Shown here: positions 39,967 to 49,776 of the stretch, piece after piece
Layout of the letters: each line of letters begins with the position of its first letter
How positions within the stretch are numbered: the first letter of the stretch is position 1
NCBI GenBank assembly: GCA_016778765.1
Contig: JADHOV010000010.1
Span: 1 to 64,000 of the forward strand
DNA length: 64,000 bases
From: Paracoccaceae bacterium
Lineage (GTDB): Bacteria; Pseudomonadota; Alphaproteobacteria; Rhodobacterales; Rhodobacteraceae
Direction: 5' to 3'
The notes under the pieces: model-generated
Databases searched by the model: none
What the model was told of the DNA's origin: nothing
The model's input: only the letters and a program-made list of their open reading frames with translations
Made by a program: the position numbers and the translations under genes

Positions 39967-41069
39967 TGGAAAAAATGCCAGCTTGGGCTGATGTGGTATT
40001 GGTTCCGTTGATTTCGTTGCTCTTGGCAGCAACGATTTCTGCCTTGGTGATCATGGGGATTGGAGAAGACCCGGTGGCGGCGGTGAAAATGATGGTATCG
40101 GGCGCGCTTGGCTCCACCTATGGCTGGGGCTACACCTTATATTACGCCACAAATTTCATTTTTACCGGCCTGGCGGTCTCCGTGGCGTTTCACGCCAAAA
40201 TGTTCAATATTGGCGGCGAAGGCCAAGCTATGATCGGAGGCTTGGGTGTGGCGTTGATGGCCTTATTTATTCCTTGGCCACATTGGTCATTGGCGCTGAT
40301 ATTCTGCAGCATAGGCGGGGCTGTGTTTGGCGCGTTATGGGCCTTGTTACCGGCAATTTTGCAAGCCAAACGCGGCAGCCATATCGTAATCACGACGATA
40401 ATGTTTAATTTCATGGCTGCGGCTTTGCTTAATTATCTTTTGGTCAGTATTTTGCGCCCTGTTAAGTCGATGGATCCAGCAACAGCCTCGTTTCCAGAGC
40501 CGACGCATTTGCCAACCTTGCACGATATACTGATGCCGCTGGGCGTAGAATTTTCCAAATCCGCGCCAGCCAATATTAGCTTGCTGCTGGCCCTTGCCGC
40601 GGCGGTTTTTGTTTGGGTGCTGATTTGGCGTACCCGCTTGGGCTACGCGCTCAGAGCGTTTGGTCATTCGGATACGGCCGCGCAATATGCGGGCATAAAC
40701 CCGGTTAAAATCACCATTCTGGCGATGCTTATCTCCGGGGGGTTGGCCGGTATGATGGCGGTAAACACCACATTAGGTGAAGCCGAAAGATTGGTTTTAA
40801 ACGCCACCGAGGGCGCGGGCTTTATCGGCATCGCGGTCGCTTTGATGGGGCGCAGCCATCCTTTCGGGGTGGTGCTCGCCTCAATCTTATTTGGGTTCTT
40901 ATATCAAGGCGGTGCTGAATTGGCGCTTTGGACATCGATCCCGCGCGAGTTAATCGTGGTGATACAAGCCTTGGTTATCTTATTCACTGGTGCGCTGGAT
41001 AATATGGTGCGGATGCCGATTGAACGGATTTTTATCGCCTTGCGCGGGTCAGGAGACCGGAATGGTTGA
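39966..41069 (+). CDS. ABC transporter permease (nucleoside type, first)
   Basis: A 367-residue polytopic membrane protein of the branched-chain/ribose/nucleoside permease group. Family-typical stretches are FNIGGEGQAMIGGLGVALM and TRLGYALRAFGHSDTAAQYAGI near the coupling region. Works as a heterodimer with the next permease. It overlaps both neighbours by a few bases. Confidence 0.94.
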   Translation: MEKMPAWADVVLVPLISLLLAATISALVIMGIGEDPVAAVKMMVSGALGSTYGWGYTLYYATNFIFTGLAVSVAFHAKMFNIGGEGQAMIGGLGVALMALFIPWPHWSLALIFCSIGGAVFGALWALLPAILQAKRGSHIVITTIMFNFMAAALLNYLLVSILRPVKSMDPATASFPEPTHLPTLHDILMPLGVEFSKSAPANISLLLALAAAVFVWVLIWRTRLGYALRAFGHSDTAAQYAGINPVKITILAMLISGGLAGMMAVNTTLGEAERLVLNATEGAGFIGIAVALMGRSHPFGVVLASILFGFLYQGGAELALWTSIPRELIVVIQALVILFTGALDNMVRMPIERIFIALRGSGDRNG

Positions 41070-42036
41070 TGTCTTAAATGATCTGCTCACAGTGCTGGAT
41101 TCCACCTTACGGCTGGCAACCCCATTGCTTTTGGCCTGTTTGGCGGGGTTATTTTCAGAACGCGCTGGCATTTTTGACATTGGATTAGAAGGTAAAATGC
41201 TCGCAGCTGCCTTTTTCTCGGCCGCGGTTGCCGCGTTAACCGGCTCGGTTTGGATCGGCTTGGCCAGCGGCATCGCGGCCTCATTGGCGTTATCCGCAGT
41301 GCATGGTCTGGCCTCGATTACGTTTCGGGGTAATCAACTCATCTCGGGGGTTGCGATTAATTTTCTGGCCGCTGGAATGACAGTGCTGATCGCGCAAAGC
41401 CTGTTCCAACAAGGTGGGCGGACGCCTTCGCTTTCTGGTCAGGCGCGGTTTAACCCGGTGCATCTGCCCTTTGCTGAGCATATAGAAAAGGTGCCGTTGC
41501 TCGGGCCTATCTATGCCGAGCTTTTTTCTGGCCACACAATTTTGGTCTATGCAGCTTTGGCCATGGTGCCCTTGACCTGGTGGCTTTTATACCGCACCCG
41601 GTTTGGCTTGCGCTTGCGCGCCGTTGGGGAGGCGCCCGAAGCCGTTGACACGGCGGGCGTTTCGGTCATTCGCCTGCGCTTTACAGCGGTTGTAATTTGC
41701 GGCGTTCTATGCGGCATTGCGGGGGCGTATCTGTCCACCGGGCTGCAAGCGGGTTTCGTAAAAGATATGACCGCAGGGCGCGGATATATTGCTTTGGCCG
41801 CATTGATTTTTGCCAAATGGCGGCCATGGTACGCGCTTATATCTTGCCTGCTCTTCGGGTTTTTACAGGCCCTCGCCTTACGTCCTGACCTGATCGAGAA
41901 ATATCTGTTCTTCAAGGTGCAAATTCAGTTGCTGGATGCGCTTCCCTATATCCTTACAGTGATCATTCTGGCCGGGTTTGTTGGCAAAGCAATTCCACCG
42001 CGCGCAGGCGGCGAGCCTTATGTAAAGGAAAGATAG
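41062..42036 (+). CDS. ABC transporter permease (nucleoside type, second)
   Basis: A 324-residue polytopic permease of the same group, with LFSERAGIFDIGLEGKMLAA and RTRFGLRLRAVGEAPEAVDTAG. I start at the ATG at 41062, eight bases inside the preceding gene, which has AGGAGACC just upstream; the frame is open a little further but without family match. Last gene of the transporter operon. Confidence 0.93.
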   Translation: MVDVLNDLLTVLDSTLRLATPLLLACLAGLFSERAGIFDIGLEGKMLAAAFFSAAVAALTGSVWIGLASGIAASLALSAVHGLASITFRGNQLISGVAINFLAAGMTVLIAQSLFQQGGRTPSLSGQARFNPVHLPFAEHIEKVPLLGPIYAELFSGHTILVYAALAMVPLTWWLLYRTRFGLRLRAVGEAPEAVDTAGVSVIRLRFTAVVICGVLCGIAGAYLSTGLQAGFVKDMTAGRGYIALAALIFAKWRPWYALISCLLFGFLQALALRPDLIEKYLFFKVQIQLLDALPYILTVIILAGFVGKAIPPRAGGEPYVKER

Positions 42037-42123
42037 ATCCAGTTTTGAGCTTTTCTTAAGGCCTAAGCTGCTAAAGTCGCAACGAATGTTGCAATTGCAG
42101 CAGAGAGTGGTTTAGGAGGGCAC

Positions 42124-43044
42124 ATGTTGATTTACCTTCCTATCGCTGAAGTTTCTGTAAACGCCTTTTTGCTGCTCGGGCTCGGGGGGCTGGTGGGCGT
42201 GCTGTCTGGCATGTTTGGCGTCGGGGGGGGCTTTTTGATGACGCCTCTGCTGTTTTTTATTGGTATCCCGCCGGCGGTTGCCGTGGCTACGGAAGCCAAC
42301 CAAATTGTTGCCTCATCATTTTCTGGTGTTTTGGCGCATTTAAGGCGTAAAACTGTCGATTTTAAAATGGGTACGGTCTTGATGCTGGGTGGGCTTTTAG
42401 GAGCCGCAATCGGGATTGTGTTGTTTAACCATTTGAAAAGCCTTGGCCAAGTGGATTTATTGGTAAAGCTTTGCTACGTCGTGTTTCTTGGCATTATTGG
42501 CGGGCTGATGTTTTTCGAAAGTCTGCGCGCAATCCGCAGAACTTCGCGCAATGTGGCACCCCCTAAAAAATCACGCCAGCGCGGCTGGGTGCAAAAACTG
42601 CCACTCAAGATGCGTTTTCGCACATCTGGCCTTTATATTTCGATTATCCCACCCCTGATCGTGGGTGTGTTTGTCGGCATACTGGCCGCAATAATGGGCG
42701 TTGGCGGTGGGTTTATCATGGTGCCTGCGATGATTTACATTTTGGGAATGCCCACAAAAGTGGTGGTCGGGACCTCGCTCTATCAAATCATTTTTGTCAC
42801 CGCTTTCACCACATTGTTGCACGCAACCACAAACTATACCGTCGATGTCGCACTGGCCGTTTTGCTTTTGGTTGGCGGCGTGATTGGCGCTCAGATTGGT
42901 ACGCAAATCGGTACCCGCTTGAAAGCCGAGCAGTTGCGCATTTTATTGGCGATTATGGTGCTGATGGTCTGCGGCAAGCTGGCCTTAGATCTGCTGATCC
43001 AGCCCAGCGAGCTGTATTCCATTGGATCGGCAGGGGGTCACTGA
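42124..43044 (+). CDS. TauE/SafE (TSUP)-family sulfite/anion exporter
   Basis: A 306-residue membrane protein of the TauE/SafE family with two repeats, each starting with the motif seen as GGLVGVLSGMFGVGGGFLMTP and later GILAAIMGVGGGFIMVPAMI. A central charged loop (about residues 135-160) separates them. Family members export sulfite, sulfoacetate or similar anions. In front is an AGGAGG ribosome site. The next gene (TIGR02186) overlaps by one base and is its constant partner in this group. Its place in the same genome as sox genes makes sulfite export a sensible guess only. Confidence 0.9.
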   Translation: MLIYLPIAEVSVNAFLLLGLGGLVGVLSGMFGVGGGFLMTPLLFFIGIPPAVAVATEANQIVASSFSGVLAHLRRKTVDFKMGTVLMLGGLLGAAIGIVLFNHLKSLGQVDLLVKLCYVVFLGIIGGLMFFESLRAIRRTSRNVAPPKKSRQRGWVQKLPLKMRFRTSGLYISIIPPLIVGVFVGILAAIMGVGGGFIMVPAMIYILGMPTKVVVGTSLYQIIFVTAFTTLLHATTNYTVDVALAVLLLVGGVIGAQIGTQIGTRLKAEQLRILLAIMVLMVCGKLALDLLIQPSELYSIGSAGGH

Positions 43045-43808
43045 TGCGCCTGTTCGTTTGTTCCGCCCTGATCATGCTTCTAACCAGCCCCTTTGTTCTT
43101 GCAGAGAAGGTTGTTTTGGGTATGAGCCAAGATGAGGTGGCCATCACGGCCACGTTCGATGGCTCAAATATTTTGGTTTTTGGCGCAATTCAGCGCGATG
43201 CGCCAATCCCTGAAACACCCATTGACGTGATCGTAACCATCTCGGGGCCCAGCGAACCTTTGGATGTGCGGCGCAAAGCCAAGCGTTTTGGGATTTGGGT
43301 CAATACCGATACAGTGCAAGTGGATGCGGCGCCCAGCTTTTATGCAATCGCAACAAGCGCTCCTTTGGGCGATATTTTAACCGAGACAGAGGACCTGCGG
43401 CATAAAGTGTCCATCAACCGCGCCATCCGCTCCGTAGGCGCACCAATGAATATTTTGGATGCACAAAGCTTTACAGATGCCGTGATCCGTATTCGAGAGG
43501 CAAACGGCCTCTACAGATTGCAGGAAGGCTCTGTGTCAATAGATCAACAAACCTTGTTTCGGACCTCAATCAATATGCCCGCCAACCTCACCGAAGGCGA
43601 TTACAGCACGCGGATTTTTATCACGCGCGATGGCGCTGTTGTCGATCAATTATCCACCAAGATTGACGTGCGCAAAGTGGGTTTGGAACGGTTTTTATTC
43701 TCACTATCGCGCGAACAACCCCTGCTATACGGGCTGATGTCTTTGGCGATTGCAATTTTCGCAGGATGGGCGGCCTCGGCGGTGTTTCAAGTGATTAGAA
43801 ACCGCTAG
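43044..43808 (+). CDS. TIGR02186-family membrane-anchored protein
   Basis: A 254-residue protein with a signal peptide (cut after about VLAEK, residue 22), a beta-rich periplasmic domain with GMSQDEVAITATFDGSNILVFGA, and one transmembrane helix near the C-terminus. It matches the alphaproteobacterial TIGR02186 family, of unknown function, always found beside a TauE/SafE exporter. The TGATG overlap with that gene suggests a two-part exporter with a periplasmic subunit. Confidence 0.85.
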   Translation: MRLFVCSALIMLLTSPFVLAEKVVLGMSQDEVAITATFDGSNILVFGAIQRDAPIPETPIDVIVTISGPSEPLDVRRKAKRFGIWVNTDTVQVDAAPSFYAIATSAPLGDILTETEDLRHKVSINRAIRSVGAPMNILDAQSFTDAVIRIREANGLYRLQEGSVSIDQQTLFRTSINMPANLTEGDYSTRIFITRDGAVVDQLSTKIDVRKVGLERFLFSLSREQPLLYGLMSLAIAIFAGWAASAVFQVIRNR

Positions 43809-43813
43809 ACGGT

Positions 43814-44581
43814 TTAGCGAGGCGCCATTCTGATTGCGCCATCAAGGCGGATCACCTCACCATTCAACATATCATTCTCAACAATCTGGCCGACGAGGCT
43901 GGCATATTCTTCCGGCGCGCCCAAGCGCGAGGGAAACGGCACTTGTTGACCTAAAGACACTTGAACCTCTTCTGGCAAGCCCCGCAACAAAGGGGTCAGA
44001 AAGAGGCCGGGCGCAATGGTACAAACGCGGATTCCGCTGGCCGCAAGGTCACGGGCCATGGGCAAGGTCATCCCCACAATACCGCCTTTAGACGCCGAAT
44101 AGGCAACTTGCCCGATTTGCCCCTCATACGCCGCCACCGAAGCGGTATTAATGATCACCCCGCGACCTCCATCAGCAGTGACAGGCGCAGTTTTTGCCAT
44201 CAGAGCAGCCGCCTGCGATGCGCAATTGAACGAGCCGATCAAATTAACCCCGATCACCTTTGCAAACAAAGCTGGATCATGCGCCACGCCGCGCGAAACA
44301 GTTTTCGCCGCAGGGCCAATTCCGGCGCAATTTACCAGAATATGCAAGCCGCCCGCGCGCGCTTCCAGCGCGACCATAGCGCCCGCCACCTGCGCCGCAT
44401 CTGAAACATCCACCTGCTGGAACTGACCAGAAACCTCTGCGGCGGCGGCCTCGCCCTGCGCCGCATCCATGTCAAAAATTGTGACCTGCGCACCGGCCTT
44501 CGCCAAAGCCCGCGCCGACGCCGCGCCCAGGCCAGACGCGCCCCCTGTCACCACAGCGATTGTCTTGTTGTTTATCTGCAT
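43814..44581 (-). CDS. short-chain dehydrogenase, 3-hydroxyacyl-CoA dehydrogenase type 2-like
   Basis: A 255-residue SDR oxidoreductase. The cofactor motif [15 protein letters not shown] is at residues 12-26, NCAGIG follows, and the catalytic YxxxK is in [12 protein letters not shown] with the Ser in [10 protein letters not shown]. The C-terminal part with [17 protein letters not shown] resembles the HSD17B10/HADH2 subgroup, which oxidises short 3-hydroxyacyl-CoAs. It is convergent with the TIGR02186 gene (five bases apart) and divergent from a thioesterase, so a role in acyl-CoA metabolism fits. Confidence 0.87.
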   Translation of the reverse strand: MQINNKTIAVVTGGASGLGAASARALAKAGAQVTIFDMDAAQGEAAAAEVSGQFQQVDVSDAAQVAGAMVALEARAGGLHILVNCAGIGPAAKTVSRGVAHDPALFAKVIGVNLIGSFNCASQAAALMAKTAPVTADGGRGVIINTASVAAYEGQIGQVAYSASKGGIVGMTLPMARDLAASGIRVCTIAPGLFLTPLLRGLPEEVQVSLGQQVPFPSRLGAPEEYASLVGQIVENDMLNGEVIRLDGAIRMAPR

Positions 44582-44733
44582 AGAAATCTCTTCAGGCTTT
44601 TTGACTCAAGCAGAGTAATGCGCTTCGCGCGATAAGGTCAATATTGCAAAGGGAACGCCCCGTTTGCTGCTCTTTTCTTCTGGCTCAATCTGCGCCAGAC
44701 TGCGCCTTAGTCAGCACAACCGACGAGATTAAA

Positions 44734-45183
44734 ATGCCGCGTACACCCCCTGCAGCTCGAAGCGCCTATCCAGCTTTTTACCAACTTCCCACGCGCTGGA
44801 TGGATAATGATCAATATGGCCATATGAATAATGTGATCCATTATTCCTTAATCGACACGGCCGTAACACATTGGCAACTTGAGCAAGCGGTGTTTGATAT
44901 GTCAGGGACAAAAACGCGCTTCTTGGTCGTAGAAAGCGGATGCATCTATCACGATGAGGCTGGATTTCCCGATCTTATCCATGCGGGCATTCGTGTGGGT
45001 CATATCGGCACCTCTTCTTGGCGTTATGAGGTGGGTTTGTTTCGAAATCAGCAGCAAACCGCCTTTGCTGAAGGTTTTTTTGCGCAGGTGCAAGTGGGCT
45101 CCGAAAGCGGCGCTCCACTGCCTCTTGATCCTGAATTCCGCCGCTGTTTGGAAACGCTCCGCCCTGCGCAAAAGCCGCTTTAA
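44734..45183 (+). CDS. acyl-CoA thioesterase (4HBT hotdog family)
   Basis: A 149-residue hotdog-fold thioesterase of the FadM/YbgC type. The catalytic stretch is TRWMDNDQYGHMNNVIHYSL with the key Asp in DNDQYGH. I start at 44734 because the family usually begins a few residues before this region; there is no clear ribosome site. Divergent from the SDR gene. Substrate not predictable. Confidence 0.85.
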   Translation: MPRTPPAARSAYPAFYQLPTRWMDNDQYGHMNNVIHYSLIDTAVTHWQLEQAVFDMSGTKTRFLVVESGCIYHDEAGFPDLIHAGIRVGHIGTSSWRYEVGLFRNQQQTAFAEGFFAQVQVGSESGAPLPLDPEFRRCLETLRPAQKPL

Positions 45184-45645
45184 CCCGATCTATTAGATAT
45201 GACAGCCTGCGAAAATGCTCTGGCATCCAGATGAAACCCTTTGTTAACATTAATGCCAAACTCTAGAGCAATTTCATTATATGCTGGTGAGCCTTTACAT
45301 CGCATACCCACACCCGGCCTCGCGCATGATAAAAGAAGCAAATGACAAAAATCTTGAAATACAAACCAAAGGCAACGCTCCGGAAAGCCGCCTAGCCTGG
45401 CTCCAAAAGCGAAACAGTGCAGCAACCCGCCTTAGGAAAATCCAAATATAGTCTAGCCGCTGATCCCCAAGACTTGCTATTTCTTACCGAAGTTAAGCCG
45501 TGCTTAAACCCAGAGGCGCTGGCGGCCACATGAGTGTAATATGGTCGCGCCAAAGCGGCTGTGTTAAGCCGTTCAACACCCGACATGTTACTGGTAACCA
45601 GAACAAGTTATAAAGGTCTCTACCTGACAGAAAAGCGGGTTCTTT
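45184..45645. other. intergenic region without a supported gene
   Basis: About 460 bases between the convergent thioesterase and GMC oxidoreductase genes. Short minus-strand frames (for example 45392-45586) have no ribosome site or recognisable domain. I see no terminator with a T-run and no repeat. Confidence 0.5.
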
Positions 45646-47280
45646 TTAAACGCTATACTGCAAATCCAAAGGCTCTAAGGGCTTTCTTTTCAAAATAAAA
45701 TCTGCCGCGCGCGCCGCCATCATTTGCACTGGCGCATTCAAATTTGCGCTTACAATCCGCGGCATGGCGGATGCGTCGATCACGCGAAGCCCCCTAATCC
45801 CATGCACTTGAAACTGGCTATCCGTGACCGCCCGATCATCACCCCCCATCGGACAAGTGCAGCTTGGATGATAGGCCGTTTCAATTGAACCCCGCAACAT
45901 ATTGGTAATCTCTTGATCGGTTTGAAATTGGTCACCGGGCTTCATTTCAGCGCCCCGAAACCCGTCAAAGGCGGATTGAGACACAAGCTCTCTGGCCTTT
46001 TTTACCGCATCAACCATTTCGATAAGATCATGCGGATGGTGCATATATCGAAAGGCAATGATCGGCGAGCGGTGAATATCAGCCCTGTCTAAACGCACAG
46101 AGCCGGTACTTTTAGGGCGCATCTGATCAACATTTAAGGAAAAAGCTTGCTCAACGTTTATTTTTCCATCCAAGACCGTAAAGCCAAGCGGCCCAAAATG
46201 ATATTGAAGATTTGCATGGCTAACCCCGGGGCGCGAGCGAATCAAACCGCCCGCCTCCCAAATATTTGAAGCGGCCATACCGCGGCGCGTTAAGAGCCAG
46301 GCGAGGCCGTGTTTAAGTTTACTGGAAACCCTGCCTATATCGTGAAACGGCAACCGCTTTTTCGAGGCAAATTGCAGCCTAATTTTCGCGTGATCCTGCA
46401 GGTTTTTTCCCACCCCAGGCAAGTGTAATCGAAGCGGAATATCACAATCTTTCAAATGCGCCGCAGGGCCAATTCCAGATTTCATCAACAAGGCGGGTGA
46501 ATTGATTGCACCTGCGCATAACAACACTTCTTGGCCTGCAAAAGCTGTAATCGTTTCCCCTGAATGGGTAAATACCACCCCTTGAGCTTTGCCATTATTG
46601 AGAATGATCTTCCGGCTTTCGGCCATCGTGATCAGCGTTAAATTGGCGCGTCCAAGCGCCGGCCGCAGATGGGCAGTTGCTGAGCTGCATCGTTTGCCAT
46701 CCAAAATGGTACAATCTAACCGTGCCAAACCTTCCGGATTAACGCCATTCAGATCATCCGATCGCCCCTGCCCTGATTGCGTTCCGGCCTCTAAAAATGC
46801 ATCAAACAAAGGATCAGAAGAACAGGCTTGTTTTACGGCAAGCCTACCTGCATTGCCGCGCCATGGATTGCGCGCAGATTTATAATTTTCTCCCTGAATA
46901 AAATAAGGCAAACATTTATCGAACCGCCACTCAGGAAGGTCAAAATCTTCCGCCCATCCATCATAGTCAAAACGATGCCCCCGCATATAGACCATCGAAT
47001 TTATAGAAGAGGAGCCGCCGACAACGCGCCCGCGCGGCGTGAATATAGAGCGCTCATGCAAAGCGTTTTCATTTGCGCTAAAGTAATTCCAATTCAGCGA
47101 ACGCTCTCGGAACACGCGATAAACGCCTGCGGGCATATGAATGAATAGGTTTTTATCCAGCGGGCCGGCCTCAAGCAGTAAAACCCGACAGCTGGAATCA
47201 GCGCTTAATTCATTGGCAAGAACGCAGCCTGCGGATCCCGCTCCTAGAATAATAAAATCAAATTCTAACTTTTTGTTCAT
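45646..47280 (-). CDS. GMC-family FAD-dependent oxidoreductase (choline dehydrogenase-like)
   Basis: A 544-residue flavoprotein of the glucose-methanol-choline family. The FAD motif is FIILGAGSAGCVLANELSA; the two GMC signatures appear as GRVVGGSSSINSMVYMRG and LCAGAINSPALLMKSGIGP. A C-terminal catalytic His lies in AYHPSCTCPMGGDDRAV. It oxidises an alcohol; BetA (choline) is one close type but many roseobacter paralogues act on other alcohols, and no bet genes are near. The ATG at 47280 with AAAGAA upstream is better than the GTG at 47292. Divergent from an aquaglyceroporin, so a small polyol or alcohol substrate is possible. Confidence 0.88.
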   Translation of the reverse strand: MNKKLEFDFIILGAGSAGCVLANELSADSSCRVLLLEAGPLDKNLFIHMPAGVYRVFRERSLNWNYFSANENALHERSIFTPRGRVVGGSSSINSMVYMRGHRFDYDGWAEDFDLPEWRFDKCLPYFIQGENYKSARNPWRGNAGRLAVKQACSSDPLFDAFLEAGTQSGQGRSDDLNGVNPEGLARLDCTILDGKRCSSATAHLRPALGRANLTLITMAESRKIILNNGKAQGVVFTHSGETITAFAGQEVLLCAGAINSPALLMKSGIGPAAHLKDCDIPLRLHLPGVGKNLQDHAKIRLQFASKKRLPFHDIGRVSSKLKHGLAWLLTRRGMAASNIWEAGGLIRSRPGVSHANLQYHFGPLGFTVLDGKINVEQAFSLNVDQMRPKSTGSVRLDRADIHRSPIIAFRYMHHPHDLIEMVDAVKKARELVSQSAFDGFRGAEMKPGDQFQTDQEITNMLRGSIETAYHPSCTCPMGGDDRAVTDSQFQVHGIRGLRVIDASAMPRIVSANLNAPVQMMAARAADFILKRKPLEPLDLQYSV

Positions 47281-47394
47281 GATTTCTTTCACAAAAGTAT
47301 TACATTGCCGCGTCTATCTAAGCTTACTCAGAAAAGTGATTTCAAACACGAGGAATCTCTTATGCCAGGCGCGAAGGTTCAAACGGAGGCAAAG

Positions 47395-48069
47395 ATGACA
47401 TTAGCAAGACGGCTTGCGGCAGAAGGGTTAGGAACGCTTTCGCTTCTGACAACTGTGATCGGATCGGGTATTATGGCGGAGCGTCTGGCGGATGGAAATT
47501 TGGCGCTTGCCTTATTGGGAAACACCATTCCCACAGGGGCGATCCTCGTGGTTTTGATCACTGTTTTTGGGCCTATTTCAGGCGCACAATTCAACCCCGC
47601 GGTTACGCTTTGCTTTTGGTTGCGCGGTGAGATGAAAAGGCAAGAGGCGTTATTTTACATATGCGCCCAGATCGTTGGCGGAATTTTGGGTGTTTTTGCC
47701 GCGCATATGATGTTTGATCATCCCTTGATTGACCCCTCTACAACCACGCGCAGCGGGCTTGGCCAATGGATCGGTGAATTCATCGCCACTTTCGGCTTGA
47801 TTGGCACAATCCTCATTTGCGTAACGCTCCGCCCCGCTACACTTGCCATGTCGGTCGGGCTTTATATCACCGCTGCCTATTGGTTTACCTCCTCGACATC
47901 CTTTGCAAACCCTGCGGTGACCATAGCAAGGGGATTTTCGGATAGCTTTGCCGGAATTGCACCCTCTGACATACCAGCGTTCATTGCAGCCCAATTGATC
48001 GCCGCCGTCTTGGCGACGTTGTTTTTTGCTTGGCTGTTGCGCGGGTCAGAGACGCCAACCAGCCAGTGA
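47395..48069 (+). CDS. aquaporin/MIP-family channel (AqpS/GlpF-like)
   Basis: A 224-residue channel with six hydrophobic segments and two NPA boxes, in ISGAQFNPAVTLCFW and SFANPAVTIARGFSDSFAG. The second box followed by Ile-Ala-Arg resembles the AqpS/aquaglyceroporin-like group rather than water-only channels. Two starts are possible: 47362 (GAGGAA upstream) and 47395 (GGAGG five bases upstream). I choose 47395 since family members begin with a similar short N-terminus. It is divergent from the GMC oxidoreductase. There are no ars genes nearby to support arsenic transport. Confidence 0.85.
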   Translation: MTLARRLAAEGLGTLSLLTTVIGSGIMAERLADGNLALALLGNTIPTGAILVVLITVFGPISGAQFNPAVTLCFWLRGEMKRQEALFYICAQIVGGILGVFAAHMMFDHPLIDPSTTTRSGLGQWIGEFIATFGLIGTILICVTLRPATLAMSVGLYITAAYWFTSSTSFANPAVTIARGFSDSFAGIAPSDIPAFIAAQLIAAVLATLFFAWLLRGSETPTSQ

Positions 48070-48484
48070 GCAAACAGACATCACCGCGCCTTTATGCAAT
48101 CCATATTTCCGTCGGTGCTTGGCTGGCTTCAACCCTTCTTGATGATCGGAAAAGCCTATTTGAAAGATAAAATTTACTAACATAAACCTCGAACCCATCT
48201 CCAATAACGATCAAAACGCGGCGATACAAAAACCTTTTCCAAGCAAAACTTTGTGAAACTTAGCGTTCGGATTCAATCGTAGCGCCCGGGCCAAACGGAT
48301 ATCACGCGCTTATATTTATACAGAACATAGGCTGGGGCGCCTTTTGGAGTATCAAGGCCTAAACGCATCCTGCAGGGGCTATAAAAACGGATTAGGGCTT
48401 AAGCAAAAGCCTGTTTTGCGCAGGAAATTCCTGCGCAAAATAAGGCTGTAAACATCACAAAAGTGGTTTTTGATATTGGGAGGT
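48070..48484. other. intergenic region between aquaporin and soxF
   Basis: About 415 bases with convergent flanks. The only structure I see is the long hairpin at 48408-48447, listed as the terminator of the soxCDEF transcript. No gene was found. Confidence 0.55.
48408..48447 (-). terminator. long hairpin, probable terminator of soxCDEF
   Basis: A 13-bp perfect stem (48414-48426 with 48428-48440: TTTTGCGCAGGAA / TTCCTGCGCAAAA) is extended by AGCCT/AGGCT outer arms across a small bulge. On the minus strand it is followed by a short run TTTTG. It lies about 38-77 bases beyond the soxF stop in the direction of transcription. The tail is short, so efficiency is uncertain. Confidence 0.6.
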
Positions 48485-49750
48485 TCAGCCAAACATATCA
48501 GATGTGATCCCCGTATACCAATCTTCGGATTCCAGATAGGTTTGCTTGCGAATATCCGCCGTTTCACCCGTTTTTGAGATAAAGCCATCCACTTTTGCGA
48601 TTTTTTCATCCGTCGCCTTATAGGTCGCGCCCACCTTTACCCCATCATCTGCATTGATCAGCGACCAGCACGTATTGGCAAATTTTGCTGGGAATATTTT
48701 CGAGCCGGTCAACGCGCCGCGCACCGCATTGGCACAGACTTTCGCTTGGCTGTTGGCCGAAAACCCGGATTTGGGCATATCCCCTTGTTGGGATGCATCC
48801 CCCAAAACATAGATATCCGCATTAGCTTTGCTTGACATATCAACCGCGTTTACCGGCGCCCAATTGCCATCCGTAACGCCGGCCACCGCAGCAATCCGTC
48901 CAGCTTTCATCGCTGGAATGACATTGCAGGCATCCACATTGATGCTTTCACCATCAATCGATATGGTCATGGCGCCTGGATCCACCGCAACATTTTCACC
49001 CCCAAATTCAGATCCGATCCAATCAATCATACCGGCATAATGCGCATTCCAGCCTTCTTGAAATAACGCCATTTTTGAAAATTTCGACTTTGGATCCGCA
49101 ATAATAATCTTTGCGGTGGGATTATGCTGTGAAAGATAATGTGCCACCATAGAGACCCGCTCATAGGGCCCAGGGGGGCATCTATATGGGTTGGGAGGGG
49201 CTACCATCGCATAGGTGCCGCCCTGCGGCATCGCCATAATCTGAGCCTTCAAAAGCTCGCTTTGGGATCCGGCCTTATACGCATGCGGCATCGCGTTCTG
49301 CGAAGAGAGATCCCAGCCCTCAACCGCGCCCTCTACAAAATCGATCCCAGGCGACAAGATGAGTTTGTCATAGGGCAGCGCGGATCCACCCGCCAAGCTG
49401 ACCATTTTTTTATCACGATCAACGCCAATGGCCCAATCATGCACAACGTTGATTCCACTGGCCGCGAGCTTGCCATAGGTATGGCCGATATCATCAAACT
49501 CTTTTACCCCGCCCAAATAAAGATTCGAGAAAAAGCAGGTATAATAGGTTCGGGTTGGCTCAACCAAAGTCACATCAATTGCGCCTTTGCTATCTTTTGC
49601 AATATAACGCGCTGCGGTGGCGCCGCCAGCTCCGCCGCCCACCACGAGCACACGCGGCTTTGCATGGCCGCCCGCGTGCAAGCTGGGTGAAGAAAGAAGC
49701 GCAGCTGCCGCTGCTGAGTTACCAATAAAACCTCTTCTGGTTAATGACAT
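48485..49750 (-). CDS. soxF: SoxF, flavoprotein of sulfide dehydrogenase (FCSD) type
   Basis: A 421-residue periplasmic flavoprotein homologous to the flavin subunit of flavocytochrome c sulfide dehydrogenase. It has a Tat signal (TRRGFIGNSAAAAALLSS), the FAD motif RVLVVGGGAGGATAARYI, and Cys residues at the expected places (YYTCFFSNLYLGG and NPYRCPPGPYER), which form the redox-active disulfide. With SoxE it may oxidise sulfide or reactivate SoxYZ; in Paracoccus it raises the rate of thiosulfate oxidation. Last of the soxCDEF block, 27 bases after soxE. Confidence 0.94.
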   Translation of the reverse strand: MSLTRRGFIGNSAAAAALLSSPSLHAGGHAKPRVLVVGGGAGGATAARYIAKDSKGAIDVTLVEPTRTYYTCFFSNLYLGGVKEFDDIGHTYGKLAASGINVVHDWAIGVDRDKKMVSLAGGSALPYDKLILSPGIDFVEGAVEGWDLSSQNAMPHAYKAGSQSELLKAQIMAMPQGGTYAMVAPPNPYRCPPGPYERVSMVAHYLSQHNPTAKIIIADPKSKFSKMALFQEGWNAHYAGMIDWIGSEFGGENVAVDPGAMTISIDGESINVDACNVIPAMKAGRIAAVAGVTDGNWAPVNAVDMSSKANADIYVLGDASQQGDMPKSGFSANSQAKVCANAVRGALTGSKIFPAKFANTCWSLINADDGVKVGATYKATDEKIAKVDGFISKTGETADIRKQTYLESEDWYTGITSDMFG

Positions 49751-49776
49751 TTTATTCTCCCTTTGGTTTATAGTTT

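Noticed and set aside
45392-45586. 64-residue minus-strand frame in the 45 kb gap
   Set aside because: No ribosome site and no recognisable features.
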